Shown piece by piece: positions 50,892-59,779 of a DNA stretch of 64,000 nt. Source of the stretch: DATLFA01 sp035525225 (GTDB lineage: Bacteria; Actinomycetota; Acidimicrobiia; Acidimicrobiales; WLNW01); assembly GCA_035525225.1 (NCBI GenBank), contig DATLFA010000077.1, forward strand, positions 156,738 to 220,737. The letters are read 5' to 3'. The notes under the pieces are model-generated. The model was not told the origin of the DNA and ran no database searches. It saw nothing but the letters and a program-made list of their open reading frames with translations. The stretch's first letter is position 1. Each line of letters starts with the position of its first letter. The position numbers were made by a program, and so were the translations under genes.

Positions 50892-52883
50892 GTGAACGTG
50901 AGCAACCGAACGACGAGAGCGGACCTCGAACGAAGCCTGCTCGAACTCGCCCGCAACTACCGCTGGGCCTGGGACCGCGCCACACACACACTGCTCGAAC
51001 GGGTGCGCACCATCGCCGACGCGCCGCCCGGCCATCCGATGGCGATCGTGCCGCTGCTCGACGACAGCGACTGGTCCGCGATCGTCGCGGACCAGGACTT
51101 GGTCAACACGATCAACGAGGTCCACGTCGATCTCCAACGCTGCTTGCAGGCAGTCAAGGGGCCCCGCTCCATCGCGTACTTCTCGCCCGAGTTCGGCATC
51201 TCCGAAGCGCTGCCCCAGTACTCCGGTGGGCTCGGCATCTTGGCCGGCGATCACCTCAAAGCCTCGAGCGATCTCGGTGTTCCTCTCGTCGGAGTCGGGC
51301 TCTTCTATCGCGAGGGCTTCTTCCGCCAGCTCGTCACCGATGGTCGCCAACACGAGTGGTACCAACAACAAGAAGCGTCGATTCTCGGCCTCGGCGACAC
51401 CGGCATACGGGTCCCCATCGAGCTGGGCGACCACACCGCCTGGGTCCGCGTCTGGCGCTGCGAAGTCGGTGCGACTCCGTTGTTCATGCTCGACACCGAT
51501 CTGCCCGAGAACAGCGCGCGCGACCGCGCCATCACCGATCGCTTGTATTCAGGCGATCAAGAACACCGTCTACGGCAAGAGTTGGTCCTCGGCGTCGGTG
51601 GGGCACGCGCGCTCACTGCGTTGGGCATCGCGCCGCGCTGCTATCACCTCAACGAGGGCCACGCCGGACTGTTGATCCTCGAGTTGCTCGGGGGCTATCT
51701 CGAACAGGGCCTGTCGTTCAACAACGCCATCGCCGCGGTGCGGCCACTCACTCTGTTCACGACGCACACACCGGTGCCGGCCGGGATCGACCGGTTCCCG
51801 CGCGATCTCTTCACGCGCTACGTGGGCGCCTGGTGTGATCGCCACCGGGTCTCGATGGACGAGTTGTTCCCGCTCGGAGTGCTGCCGGGCGACGGCCATG
51901 ACCCACCGTTCAACATGGCGGCTTTCTGCCTCACGATCGCCGGTCGGGCCAACGGGGTGTCGCAACTGCACGGTGAAGTCAGCCGGCGCATGTTCCACGA
52001 CCTTCCGCACGGACCGTCGATCGGCGCAGTGACCAACGGGGTGCACTCGCGCACGTGGGTCAATCCCACGCTGCAGGACGCGTTCGATCGCGTGCTCGGT
52101 CCGTCGTGGGCCGAGGGCGATCCGTCCGCCTGGGCCCGTGTCGACGAGCTCGACGATGACGAGCTCCGCGACGTCTTCGCGGACGGGAGGCGCCAACTCG
52201 TCGACATGGTGGTCGCGCGCGCCGCGACCAGCGCCAAACTCGACCCCGCAGCGCTCACGATCGGATTTGCCCGCCGCTTTGCCACCTACAAGCGCGCGAG
52301 TCTGATGCTGCTCGAGGTCGATCGTGTGATCAAGCTACTCAGCGACGACGATCGACCCATCCAGTTCGTGTTCGCGGGCAAGGCGCATCCGGCCGATGAG
52401 CCGGGCAAGGCGTTGCTCGCCCAGGTCAACGAATTCGCTACCTACACGGCAGCACGCGGTCGCTTCGTGTTCATCCCCGACTACGACATCGACGTCGCAC
52501 GCATGCTGTACCGGGGATGCGACGTGTGGCTCAACAACCCGGTGCGGCCACAAGAAGCGTGCGGGACCAGCGGTATGAAAGCAGCCCTCAACGGCAGCCT
52601 CAACTGCTCGATCCGCGACGGTTGGTGGGACGAACTCTTCGACGGGCAAAACGGTTGGTCCATCCCGACGAGCGACGAGACCGACGCGGCCGCCCGTGAC
52701 TTCGAAGAAGCGTCGTCGCTGCTGACGATCGTCGAATCTCGCATCGTGCCGCTGTACTACGGCGACGGAGGTATCCCGTCCACCGGATGGATGGCAAAGG
52801 TACGTCACGCGTGGAAGACGATGGGCGCACAGCTCACTGCGGCACGCATGGTGCGTGAGTACCGCGACCGCTACTACAGCTGA
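50892..52883 (+). CDS. glgP: alpha-glucan (glycogen) phosphorylase
   Basis: This 663-residue enzyme phosphorolyses glycogen to glucose 1-phosphate. The N-terminal DUF3417-like helix region (LARNYRWAWDRATH) is short. The core blocks IAYFSPEFGISEALPQYSGG, LLAQVNEF and FIPDYDIDVARMLYRGCDVW follow, and the PLP-binding Lys is in EACGTSGMKAALNG. It is clearly shorter than the roughly 850-residue mycobacterial type. The start is GTG at 50892 with a weak site. The 255-nt gap upstream shows no riboswitch or clear promoter that I can recognise. It overlaps glgX by 29 nt, so it is the first gene of glgP-glgX-glgA. Confidence 0.92.
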   Translation: MNVSNRTTRADLERSLLELARNYRWAWDRATHTLLERVRTIADAPPGHPMAIVPLLDDSDWSAIVADQDLVNTINEVHVDLQRCLQAVKGPRSIAYFSPEFGISEALPQYSGGLGILAGDHLKASSDLGVPLVGVGLFYREGFFRQLVTDGRQHEWYQQQEASILGLGDTGIRVPIELGDHTAWVRVWRCEVGATPLFMLDTDLPENSARDRAITDRLYSGDQEHRLRQELVLGVGGARALTALGIAPRCYHLNEGHAGLLILELLGGYLEQGLSFNNAIAAVRPLTLFTTHTPVPAGIDRFPRDLFTRYVGAWCDRHRVSMDELFPLGVLPGDGHDPPFNMAAFCLTIAGRANGVSQLHGEVSRRMFHDLPHGPSIGAVTNGVHSRTWVNPTLQDAFDRVLGPSWAEGDPSAWARVDELDDDELRDVFADGRRQLVDMVVARAATSAKLDPAALTIGFARRFATYKRASLMLLEVDRVIKLLSDDDRPIQFVFAGKAHPADEPGKALLAQVNEFATYTAARGRFVFIPDYDIDVARMLYRGCDVWLNNPVRPQEACGTSGMKAALNGSLNCSIRDGWWDELFDGQNGWSIPTSDETDAAARDFEEASSLLTIVESRIVPLYYGDGGIPSTGWMAKVRHAWKTMGAQLTAARMVREYRDRYYS

Positions 52884-55104
52884 AGAAGCGCTCGGCGTGT
52901 ACGACAACGTCGCGCTCTGGCCCGGAGCCTCCTATCCCCTCGGGGCAACCTTCGACGGGTCCGGTACGAACTTCGCGATCTTCTCCGAACGCGCCGAATG
53001 TATCGAGCTCTGCCTCTTCGACGAGCAGCGCCGTGAGACGCGCGTGACGCTGCCCGAGATCACCGCCTTCGTCCATCATGGCTACGTCCCCGGGGTGGGG
53101 CCCGACCAGCTCTACGGCTACCGCGTCCACGGCCCGTGGGCGCCCCACGACGGCCACCGCTGCAACCCCGACAAGTTGATGCTCGACCCATATGCCAAGG
53201 CGGTCGATGGCGACCTGCGGTGGGCGCCTGCGGTGTACGCGCACCGTGCCGATGATCCCGGCGGGCGCGACACGACGGACAGCGCACCGTTCATGCCGCT
53301 CGGCGTCGTCGTCAACCCGTATTTCGACTGGGCCGACGATCGCCCGCCCAGCACTCCACTGCACAAGTCGCTCATCTACGAGGCACACGTGCGCGGGCTC
53401 ACCATGCGCCATCCGGATGTGCCCGAAGCACAACGAGGGACCTACGCCGGCCTCGCGAGTGAACCGGTTGTCTCGCATCTCCTCGAGTTGGGCGTGACCG
53501 CCGTCGAGCTGTTGCCGATCCACCACTCGATACCCGAAGCGTTCCTGAGCCGCCGCGGCCTGACCAACTACTGGGGTTACAACTCCATCGGCTATTTCGC
53601 GCCCCATGCGGCCTACGCCTCGCACCGGCGGCGCAGACGGCAGGTGCAGGAGTTCAAGCAGATGGTCAAGACGCTGCACCGCGCCGGCATCGAAGTGCTG
53701 CTCGACGTCGTGTACAACCACACCGCCGAGGGCGACCACCTCGGCCCGACGCTTTCGTTTCGGGGCATCGACAACGCGTCGTACTACCGACTGATGTCGA
53801 GCGATCGCCGTCAGTACGTCGACTACACCGGGTGCGGTAACAGCCTGAACATGTTGCACCCGAACGTGTTGCAACTGATCATGGACAGCCTGCGGTATTG
53901 GATCGTCGAGATGCACGTCGACGGGTTTCGCTTCGACCTCGCGGCCGCATTGGCCCGCGAGCTCCACGATGTCGATCGTCTCTCCGCCTTCTTCGACATC
54001 ATCCAGCAGGATCCCGTCATCTCGCGGGTCAAGCTGATCGCCGAACCCTGGGATCTCGGCGAGGGCGGCTACCAGGTCGGCAACTTCCCGCCGCTGTGGT
54101 CCGAGTGGAACGGCCGCTATCGCGACGGTGTCCGCGACTACTGGAGAGGCGCGGACGAATCACTTGCCGACTTCGCCTACCGCTTCACCGGCAGCTCCGA
54201 CCTCTACGGATCGTCGGGTCGTCGACCGTCGGCCAGTATCAATTTCATCACGGCCCACGACGGCTTCACGCTGGCCGACCTCGTCGCGTACGACCGCAAG
54301 CACAATGAGGCCAACGGGGAGCAGAACCGCGACGGCGAAGATCACAACCGGTCGTGGAACTCCGGCGTCGAAGGACCGACGACCGACCTTGCGATCGTCG
54401 ACCTGCGGGCGCGGCGCGTGCGCGCCATGTTGACGACATTGTTCCTGTCGCAGGGCGTGCCGATGTTGCTCGCCGGCGACGAGCTCGGTCGCACGCAGCG
54501 CGGTAACAACAACGCCTACTGTCAGGACAACGAGATCTCGTGGCTCGACTGGTCCGCGGTCGACGAAGAGCTGCTGTCGTTCGTGGCGCGGCTGAGCGCG
54601 TTGCGTCAGCGCCATCCGGTCTTCCGCCGACGGCGATTTTTCGAAGGTCACCTCGTGCGCGGCAACGGAGGTCACGGCGAACCGGACATCGTGTGGTACA
54701 CGCCGTCCGGCACGCGGATGTCCGACGATGACTGGCGCGTCGGCTACGCCCGGACGCTCGCCGTGTTCCTCAACGGCGACGGCGACAAGCCGGCCTCGAA
54801 CGGCGGGATACAGGGCCCGAGCGGCCCCCTGAGCGGGATACAGGGCCCGAGCGGCCCCCTGAGCGGGAGGCCAACGGGCTGGGAGCACGATCAGAGCTTT
54901 GTGGTCCTGTGCAACGCCAACCGTGAGGAGATGGCGTTCTCCCTTGCTCCGGGGCTGCGCGACGATACCTGGCAGTTGGCGCTCGACAGCGCGCGCGTCG
55001 ACCGCGTCGCCGAAGCGATCGACGCGCGGGCACCCGTCACCGTCGATGGGTTTTCGGTGGTACTGCTTCGTAGGCTGGCGAGCAGTGCCACAACGATCCG
55101 CTGA
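52855..55104 (+). CDS. glgX: glycogen debranching enzyme
   Basis: This 749-residue GH13 isoamylase-type enzyme cleaves alpha-1,6 branches. It has a CBM48-like N-terminus (GATFDGSGTNFAIFSERAE). The GH13 catalytic residues are Asp in VDGFRFDLA, Glu in LIAEPWDLG and Asp in FITAHDGFTL. Near the C-terminus it contains two in-frame copies of GIQGPSGPLS from a 30-bp dispersed repeat, in the loop before the last beta domain. The start is GTG at 52855, overlapping glgP by 29 nt; GTG at 52897 is an alternative. It is followed by glgA with a 20-nt overlap. Confidence 0.93.
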   Translation: MSTATATTAEEALGVYDNVALWPGASYPLGATFDGSGTNFAIFSERAECIELCLFDEQRRETRVTLPEITAFVHHGYVPGVGPDQLYGYRVHGPWAPHDGHRCNPDKLMLDPYAKAVDGDLRWAPAVYAHRADDPGGRDTTDSAPFMPLGVVVNPYFDWADDRPPSTPLHKSLIYEAHVRGLTMRHPDVPEAQRGTYAGLASEPVVSHLLELGVTAVELLPIHHSIPEAFLSRRGLTNYWGYNSIGYFAPHAAYASHRRRRRQVQEFKQMVKTLHRAGIEVLLDVVYNHTAEGDHLGPTLSFRGIDNASYYRLMSSDRRQYVDYTGCGNSLNMLHPNVLQLIMDSLRYWIVEMHVDGFRFDLAAALARELHDVDRLSAFFDIIQQDPVISRVKLIAEPWDLGEGGYQVGNFPPLWSEWNGRYRDGVRDYWRGADESLADFAYRFTGSSDLYGSSGRRPSASINFITAHDGFTLADLVAYDRKHNEANGEQNRDGEDHNRSWNSGVEGPTTDLAIVDLRARRVRAMLTTLFLSQGVPMLLAGDELGRTQRGNNNAYCQDNEISWLDWSAVDEELLSFVARLSALRQRHPVFRRRRFFEGHLVRGNGGHGEPDIVWYTPSGTRMSDDDWRVGYARTLAVFLNGDGDKPASNGGIQGPSGPLSGIQGPSGPLSGRPTGWEHDQSFVVLCNANREEMAFSLAPGLRDDTWQLALDSARVDRVAEAIDARAPVTVDGFSVVLLRRLASSATTIR
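54803..54862 (+). repeat. two 30-bp tandem copies of the dispersed GGGCCCGAGCGGC unit inside glgX
   Basis: GCGGGATACAGGGCCCGAGC followed by GGCCCCCTGA is repeated exactly. It encodes GIQGPSGPLS twice. It matches the intergenic units at 62332 and the reverse complement of 1825. A 30-bp period keeps the frame. Confidence 0.85.
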
Positions 55105-56491
55105 CCAACTGCGAATCCTCTTCGTCACGGCCGAGCTGTCGCCGATCGCGCGGGTCGGCGGCCTCGCGGAGGCCGCGGCCGGTCTCACGGCGGCTCTGAC
55201 ACGGTTGGGTCTCGACGCAGAAGTCGTGTTACCCGACTACGACAACCGGGCGCTCGCGGGCGAAACGATCGCGGAGCTAGACGTGCCCGCCTGGGTCGGC
55301 GCGGCACGAGCCCGGCGGGGCATCGACGCCGGCGGCCGGATGGTCACGCTCATCGATGCACCGAGCATCGCTCGCCCGCATCCGTATCTCGACCCCGCGA
55401 CCGGCGAGGGATGGGCCGACAACGATCATCGCTTCGCCGCGTTCTCGGCCGCGGTCGCCGCCCTCACGCACGAGCACGCGCCCGATGTATTGCATCTCAA
55501 CGACTGGCACACCGGCCTGGTCCTCGGCATGCTCGAGGCCCCGCCGCCGACTGTCCTGACCATCCACACGATTGCGTATCAGGGCATCACTGCTCCGTCG
55601 TGGCTCGACCGGCTCGTGTCGCATCGCGCAGTCTTCGAATGGTTCGGTGGCACCAATCCGCTGGCCGGCGCCATTGCCCTCGCCGATCGAGTGATCGCAG
55701 TGAGCCCGACCTACGCGGGCGAGATCTTGACCCCGGAGGGCGGCGTCGGCTTGCACCATCGGCTCCAAGAGCTCGGTGATCGTCTGATCGGCATTCGTAA
55801 CGGCATCAATACCGACGTGTGGGACCCGTCGCGCGATCCGCACATCGCGTCGCGCTACCACGCGGCCGAGCTCCTCGGAAAGAGTTCGTGCAGGGCCGCT
55901 CTGCTCGAGGACTTGGGTTGGTCCGAGGACGGCAGCGCGATCGTCGGCATGGTCACTCGGCTGGCGGCGCAAAAAGGTGTCGACCTCGCGCTCGACGCCG
56001 CCCGCTTTTTTCCCGAAGTGCCTGCCCGACTCGTCCTGCTCGGCGCGGGGGACAAGGCCTTGGCCGAGCGAGCCCGGGCCTTCGCGGACCTCGCGCCCGA
56101 CCGGATCGCGTTCGTCGACGGCTACGACGACGCGTTCGGTCATCGCATCTTCGCCGGGGCCGACGCGTTCCTGATGCCGAGTCGCTTCGAGCCGTGCGGC
56201 CTGGCCCAGATGCAGGCCATGTCCTACGGCACCATCCCCGTCACCACCGACGTCGGCGGCTTACACGACACCGTCATCGACGACGACCGCCAGCGCGGCC
56301 GCGGCAACGGCTTCGTGAGCCGATCGGTCGACAGCGCCGGGATGGTCGACGCGTTGCACCGAGCTGCGCGCGCGGTCAAGCAGCCGGCGCGGCGCCGTGC
56401 GCTGCAACGGCGGGGAATGACCACCGATTGGTCCTGGACCCAGCCCGCGCACGAACACATCGCGCTGTATCGCGAGTTGGTCAAGCGCTGA
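55085..56491 (+). CDS. glgA: glycogen synthase (ADP-glucose type, GT5)
   Basis: This 468-residue GT-B enzyme extends glycogen with ADP-glucose. The N-terminal glycine-rich motif, usually KxGGL, reads PIARVGGLAEA, so the ADP-glucose-contacting Lys is replaced by Arg23. LHLNDWHTG and IRNGINTDVWDP are normal. The C-terminal domain keeps Lys in VTRLAAQKGVDLAL and Glu in SRFEPCGLAQMQAM. GTG at 55085 overlaps glgX by 20 nt, so the three enzymes are coupled. The gene converges on glgC with an 11-nt tail overlap. Confidence 0.9.
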   Translation: MPQRSADQLRILFVTAELSPIARVGGLAEAAAGLTAALTRLGLDAEVVLPDYDNRALAGETIAELDVPAWVGAARARRGIDAGGRMVTLIDAPSIARPHPYLDPATGEGWADNDHRFAAFSAAVAALTHEHAPDVLHLNDWHTGLVLGMLEAPPPTVLTIHTIAYQGITAPSWLDRLVSHRAVFEWFGGTNPLAGAIALADRVIAVSPTYAGEILTPEGGVGLHHRLQELGDRLIGIRNGINTDVWDPSRDPHIASRYHAAELLGKSSCRAALLEDLGWSEDGSAIVGMVTRLAAQKGVDLALDAARFFPEVPARLVLLGAGDKALAERARAFADLAPDRIAFVDGYDDAFGHRIFAGADAFLMPSRFEPCGLAQMQAMSYGTIPVTTDVGGLHDTVIDDDRQRGRGNGFVSRSVDSAGMVDALHRAARAVKQPARRRALQRRGMTTDWSWTQPAHEHIALYRELVKR

Positions 56492-57734
56492 GGCGTTGAC
56501 CCTTCGCGACCGCGACGATGCCAGTCGGTGTCACGACGAAGCGATCTTGATCGAGCTCGAGGTCGACACCGACTTTGGCCCCCGCAGGTACCACGACGTT
56601 CTTGTCGATGATGGAGTTGCGCACGATCGCGCCTTCGCCGATGACAACATCGTCGAGAAGGATCGAGTTCTCGACGAACGCGCCGCGTTCGACCCGTACA
56701 CCCGGCGACACCACCGCACGATGGACTCGTGCCCCTGACACGATCGCGCCCGCGCACAACATGGTGTCGAAGACATCGGGCGCCCCCCAAGCGCCGTCGT
56801 AGACCAACTTCGCCGGAGGCAGCGTGCGAGACATCGTGTAGACGGGCCAGCGATCGTTGTACAGATTGAAGACGGGAAAGGGTGCCACCAGATCCATGTG
56901 CGCCTCGAAGTACGAGTCGAGCGTCCCTACGTCGCGCCAGTAGTGACGATCGCGATCTGTCTCTCCGGGCACTTCGTTGGTCGTGAAGTCGTAGACATGC
57001 GCGTCGCCGTTCTCGACCAACCTGGGGAGGAGATCACCCCCGATGTCATGGGCCGAGCCTTCATCGTGCGCGTCAGCGGTGACGATGCTGCGCAACATCT
57101 CGGTGTCGAAGACATAGTTGCCCATCGAAGCCAACACGTATCCGGGGGCATCACGCAGCCCGACTGCATCGGTCGGCTTCTCGCGGAAGCGTTCGATCTT
57201 GGTCGTTTCCCCGCACTCGATGACGCCGAACTGGGTCGCCTGCTCGATAGGCACACGGATGGCGGCAACGGTGACGCCCGCGCCCGACTCGATGTGGCTG
57301 TCGAGCATCTGCCGTGGATCCATGCGGTAGATGTGGTCGGCGCCGAAAACGAAGATGTAGCTCGGCTCTTCGTCATCGATGATGTTGAGGTTCTGGTAGA
57401 TGGCGTCGGCCGAGCCCAGGAACCAGCGCCGTCCCCGCCGCATCTGTGCCGGCACCGACGTGACGTAGTCGCCGATGAAGGTCGCCATGCGCCACGTGCG
57501 TGAGATGTGTACGTCGAGGCTGTGGCTCTTGTACTGCGTCAGGACGACGATCTTGCGATACCCGCCGTTGGCGAGGTTCGATAGCGCGAAGTCGATCAGC
57601 CGATAGCTGCCGGCGAACGGCACGGCCGGCTTGGCCCGATCGAGCGTGAGAGGTGCCAGCCGCTTGCCCTCGCCACCGGCGAGCACCATCGACAGCACCC
57701 GTGGACGTTCGAAGCGATACTCGAAATCGGCCAT
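56481..57734 (-). CDS. glgC: glucose-1-phosphate adenylyltransferase
   Basis: GlgC makes ADP-glucose, the glgA donor. The 417-residue protein has the nucleotide motif SMVLAGGEGKRLAPLT, the GTADAIYQN-like stretch GSADAIYQNLNIID, FVFGADHIYRMD, and a C-terminal left-handed beta-helix (RVHRAVVSPGVRVERGAFVEN). The allosteric-type Lys region is not judged. ATG at 57734 is preferred over an ATG 18 nt upstream, because GGGAAGAATG precedes it. It converges with glgA (11-nt overlap) and follows glgB by about 106 nt on the same strand. Confidence 0.95.
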   Translation of the reverse strand: MADFEYRFERPRVLSMVLAGGEGKRLAPLTLDRAKPAVPFAGSYRLIDFALSNLANGGYRKIVVLTQYKSHSLDVHISRTWRMATFIGDYVTSVPAQMRRGRRWFLGSADAIYQNLNIIDDEEPSYIFVFGADHIYRMDPRQMLDSHIESGAGVTVAAIRVPIEQATQFGVIECGETTKIERFREKPTDAVGLRDAPGYVLASMGNYVFDTEMLRSIVTADAHDEGSAHDIGGDLLPRLVENGDAHVYDFTTNEVPGETDRDRHYWRDVGTLDSYFEAHMDLVAPFPVFNLYNDRWPVYTMSRTLPPAKLVYDGAWGAPDVFDTMLCAGAIVSGARVHRAVVSPGVRVERGAFVENSILLDDVVIGEGAIVRNSIIDKNVVVPAGAKVGVDLELDQDRFVVTPTGIVAVAKGQRLSA

Positions 57735-57840
57735 GGCATCATTCTTCCCCATCCGGATCGCGGGCGCGGGGCGTACCGAGCACCTCGTCCGCAGCCTCTA
57801 CCCCCGCGACGCCGAGCCCCATCCAACTCGAAGCGAAGCA

Positions 57841-59718
57841 TCACTCGGGTTGGAGGAACAACACGCCCAGCGGAGGCAGCGAGACGCCGATCGACTGGTC
57901 GAAGCCATGCCACGGGACATAGTCGGCGATGACCCTGCCCCAGTTGCCCACACCGCTACCGCCATACTCTTCCGCGTCACTGTTGAGCACCTCACGCCAA
58001 CCGCTGCGCACCGGCACGCCGATGCGGTAGTCCCTCCGAGGGACAGGCGTGAAGTTGACGACGACCAATATCGGCTTGCCCCGCGTCCCGTGGCGCACGA
58101 ACGCGAGCACACTGTTGTCCGCGTCGTTGGCTTCGATCCATTCGAATCCGTCAGGGTCACAGTCGAGCGTGTGCAACGCCGGCTCGGACCGATACAACGC
58201 ATTGAGATCGTGTACCCACGCGCACACACCGGCATGATCGGGTTGGGCCAGCAGATCCCAGTCGAGCTCGACGCTGTGATCCCACTCACGCCCCTGCCCG
58301 AACTCCGCTCCCATGAAGAGCAGCTTCTTGCCGGACAAGCCGAACTGGTAGCCGTACAGCAACCGTAGGCCCGCGAACTTCTGCCACCGATCACCGCATT
58401 GCTTCTCGAACAACGAGCCCTTTCCGTGCACGACCTCGTCATGCGACAGCGGCAACACGAAGTTCTCGGAGAATGCGTACACGGCTCGGAACGTCAACTC
58501 ACCGTGATGATGCGAACGATAGATGGGATCACGCGAGAGATAGTTCAGCGTGTCGTGCATCCAACCCATATCCCACTTGAGGCCGAAGCCCAGCCCGTCG
58601 ACATCGACAGGGCGGGTGACCATCGGCCACGCCGTCGACTCTTCGGCGACGATCTGGATGTCCATGTGCTCGCCGTAGACCAGCTCGTTGAGCCGACGGA
58701 GGAAGCTGACCGCACCCAGATTCTCGCGACCCCCCTTCTCGTTCGGCACCCACTCGCCGGGGGCACGGGAATAGTCGCGGTACAGCATCGACGCCACCGC
58801 GTCGACGCGCAGCCCGTCGGCGTGATACTTCTCGATCCAGTACAGCGCGCTCGACGTCAGGAAGCTTCGCACTTCGTGGCGGTCGTAGTTGAAGATGAGG
58901 CTGTCCCAATCGGGATGCAGCCCGAGGCGCGGGTCCTCGTGTTCGTACAGGCAAGTGCCGTCGAAGCGCGCGAGCGCGTGCGCGTCGTTCGGGAAGTGCG
59001 ACGGTACCCAGTCGAGAATGACACCAATGCCGCGCTGGTGAAGATGATCGATGAGATACATCAGGTCTTGCGGATCGCCGAAACGCGACGTGGGCGCGAA
59101 GTATCCCGTGACTTGATATCCCCACGATCCGTAGAACGGATGCTCCATGATCGGCATCAACTCGACGTGGGTGAAGCCGCACCGCTGGACGTGGGTGGCG
59201 AGCCGCGGCGCGATCGAGCGATAGCTGACTTCACCGAAGTGCGACCACGAACCGAGATGGAGTTCATACGTCGAGATGGGCGCGTCGATCGAGTTGCGGC
59301 CGTGCCGCCCGGCCATCCAGGTGTCGTCGTGCCATTGGTAGTCGAGGTCCCACACGATCGATGCGGTGCGCGGCGCCTGCTCGCACTTGAACGCGTGCGG
59401 GTCGGCCTTGTCGAACGACGGTTCGCCACCACGGGGCACGATGTGGAACTTGTACCGCTGGCCTTTACCCGCCGGGCGCACTGTTCGCTGCCAGATGCCC
59501 GACGCGTCAGGTGTCATGGGTGACGCACGGAAGTCCCAGCCGTTGAAGTCGCCGATGACCGACACCATCGCCGCGTTCGGGGCCCACACCCGGAACTGCA
59601 CTGCGTCGCCATCGATGTGGGCTCCCATCACCTCGAAGAGTCGAATGTGCGAGCCTTCGTTGAAGGTCCAACGGTCGAGATCGGTGATCGGGCGGGCCAT
59701 GAGGGTGAGTAGGGCCAC
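57841..59718 (-). CDS. glgB: 1,4-alpha-glucan branching enzyme
   Basis: GlgB introduces alpha-1,6 branches. The 625-residue GH13 enzyme has the CBM48 N-domain (RVWAPNAAMVSVIGDFNGW), the SWGYQVTGYFAPTSRFG block, the nucleophile Asp in DGLRVDAVASMLYRDY, the acid/base Glu in IVAEESTAWP and Asp in LPLSHDEVVHGKGS. It lacks the longer N1 domain of E. coli GlgB. GTG at 59718 has GGGGG about ten nt upstream; ATG at 59700 is an alternative. A TAGTCT box lies at 59738-59743, next to the GCGATAATCCGCC element. The gene lies in the same strand as glgC. Confidence 0.95.
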   Translation of the reverse strand: MALLTLMARPITDLDRWTFNEGSHIRLFEVMGAHIDGDAVQFRVWAPNAAMVSVIGDFNGWDFRASPMTPDASGIWQRTVRPAGKGQRYKFHIVPRGGEPSFDKADPHAFKCEQAPRTASIVWDLDYQWHDDTWMAGRHGRNSIDAPISTYELHLGSWSHFGEVSYRSIAPRLATHVQRCGFTHVELMPIMEHPFYGSWGYQVTGYFAPTSRFGDPQDLMYLIDHLHQRGIGVILDWVPSHFPNDAHALARFDGTCLYEHEDPRLGLHPDWDSLIFNYDRHEVRSFLTSSALYWIEKYHADGLRVDAVASMLYRDYSRAPGEWVPNEKGGRENLGAVSFLRRLNELVYGEHMDIQIVAEESTAWPMVTRPVDVDGLGFGLKWDMGWMHDTLNYLSRDPIYRSHHHGELTFRAVYAFSENFVLPLSHDEVVHGKGSLFEKQCGDRWQKFAGLRLLYGYQFGLSGKKLLFMGAEFGQGREWDHSVELDWDLLAQPDHAGVCAWVHDLNALYRSEPALHTLDCDPDGFEWIEANDADNSVLAFVRHGTRGKPILVVVNFTPVPRRDYRIGVPVRSGWREVLNSDAEEYGGSGVGNWGRVIADYVPWHGFDQSIGVSLPPLGVLFLQPE

Positions 59719-59745
59719 TCCGAAGCGGCCCCCAAGGAGACTATC

Positions 59746-59769
59746 GGCGGATTATCGCCACCAATGTGC
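59746..59769 (-). repeat. GCGATAATCCGCC 3'-end element, copy 2
   Basis: On the minus strand the sequence reads CACATTGGTGGCGATAATCC followed by GCC, starting about 11 nt after the ilvA stop. It is three mismatches from copy 1 over 24 nt. Confidence 0.7.
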
Positions 59770-59779
59770 GGAGTGGGCG

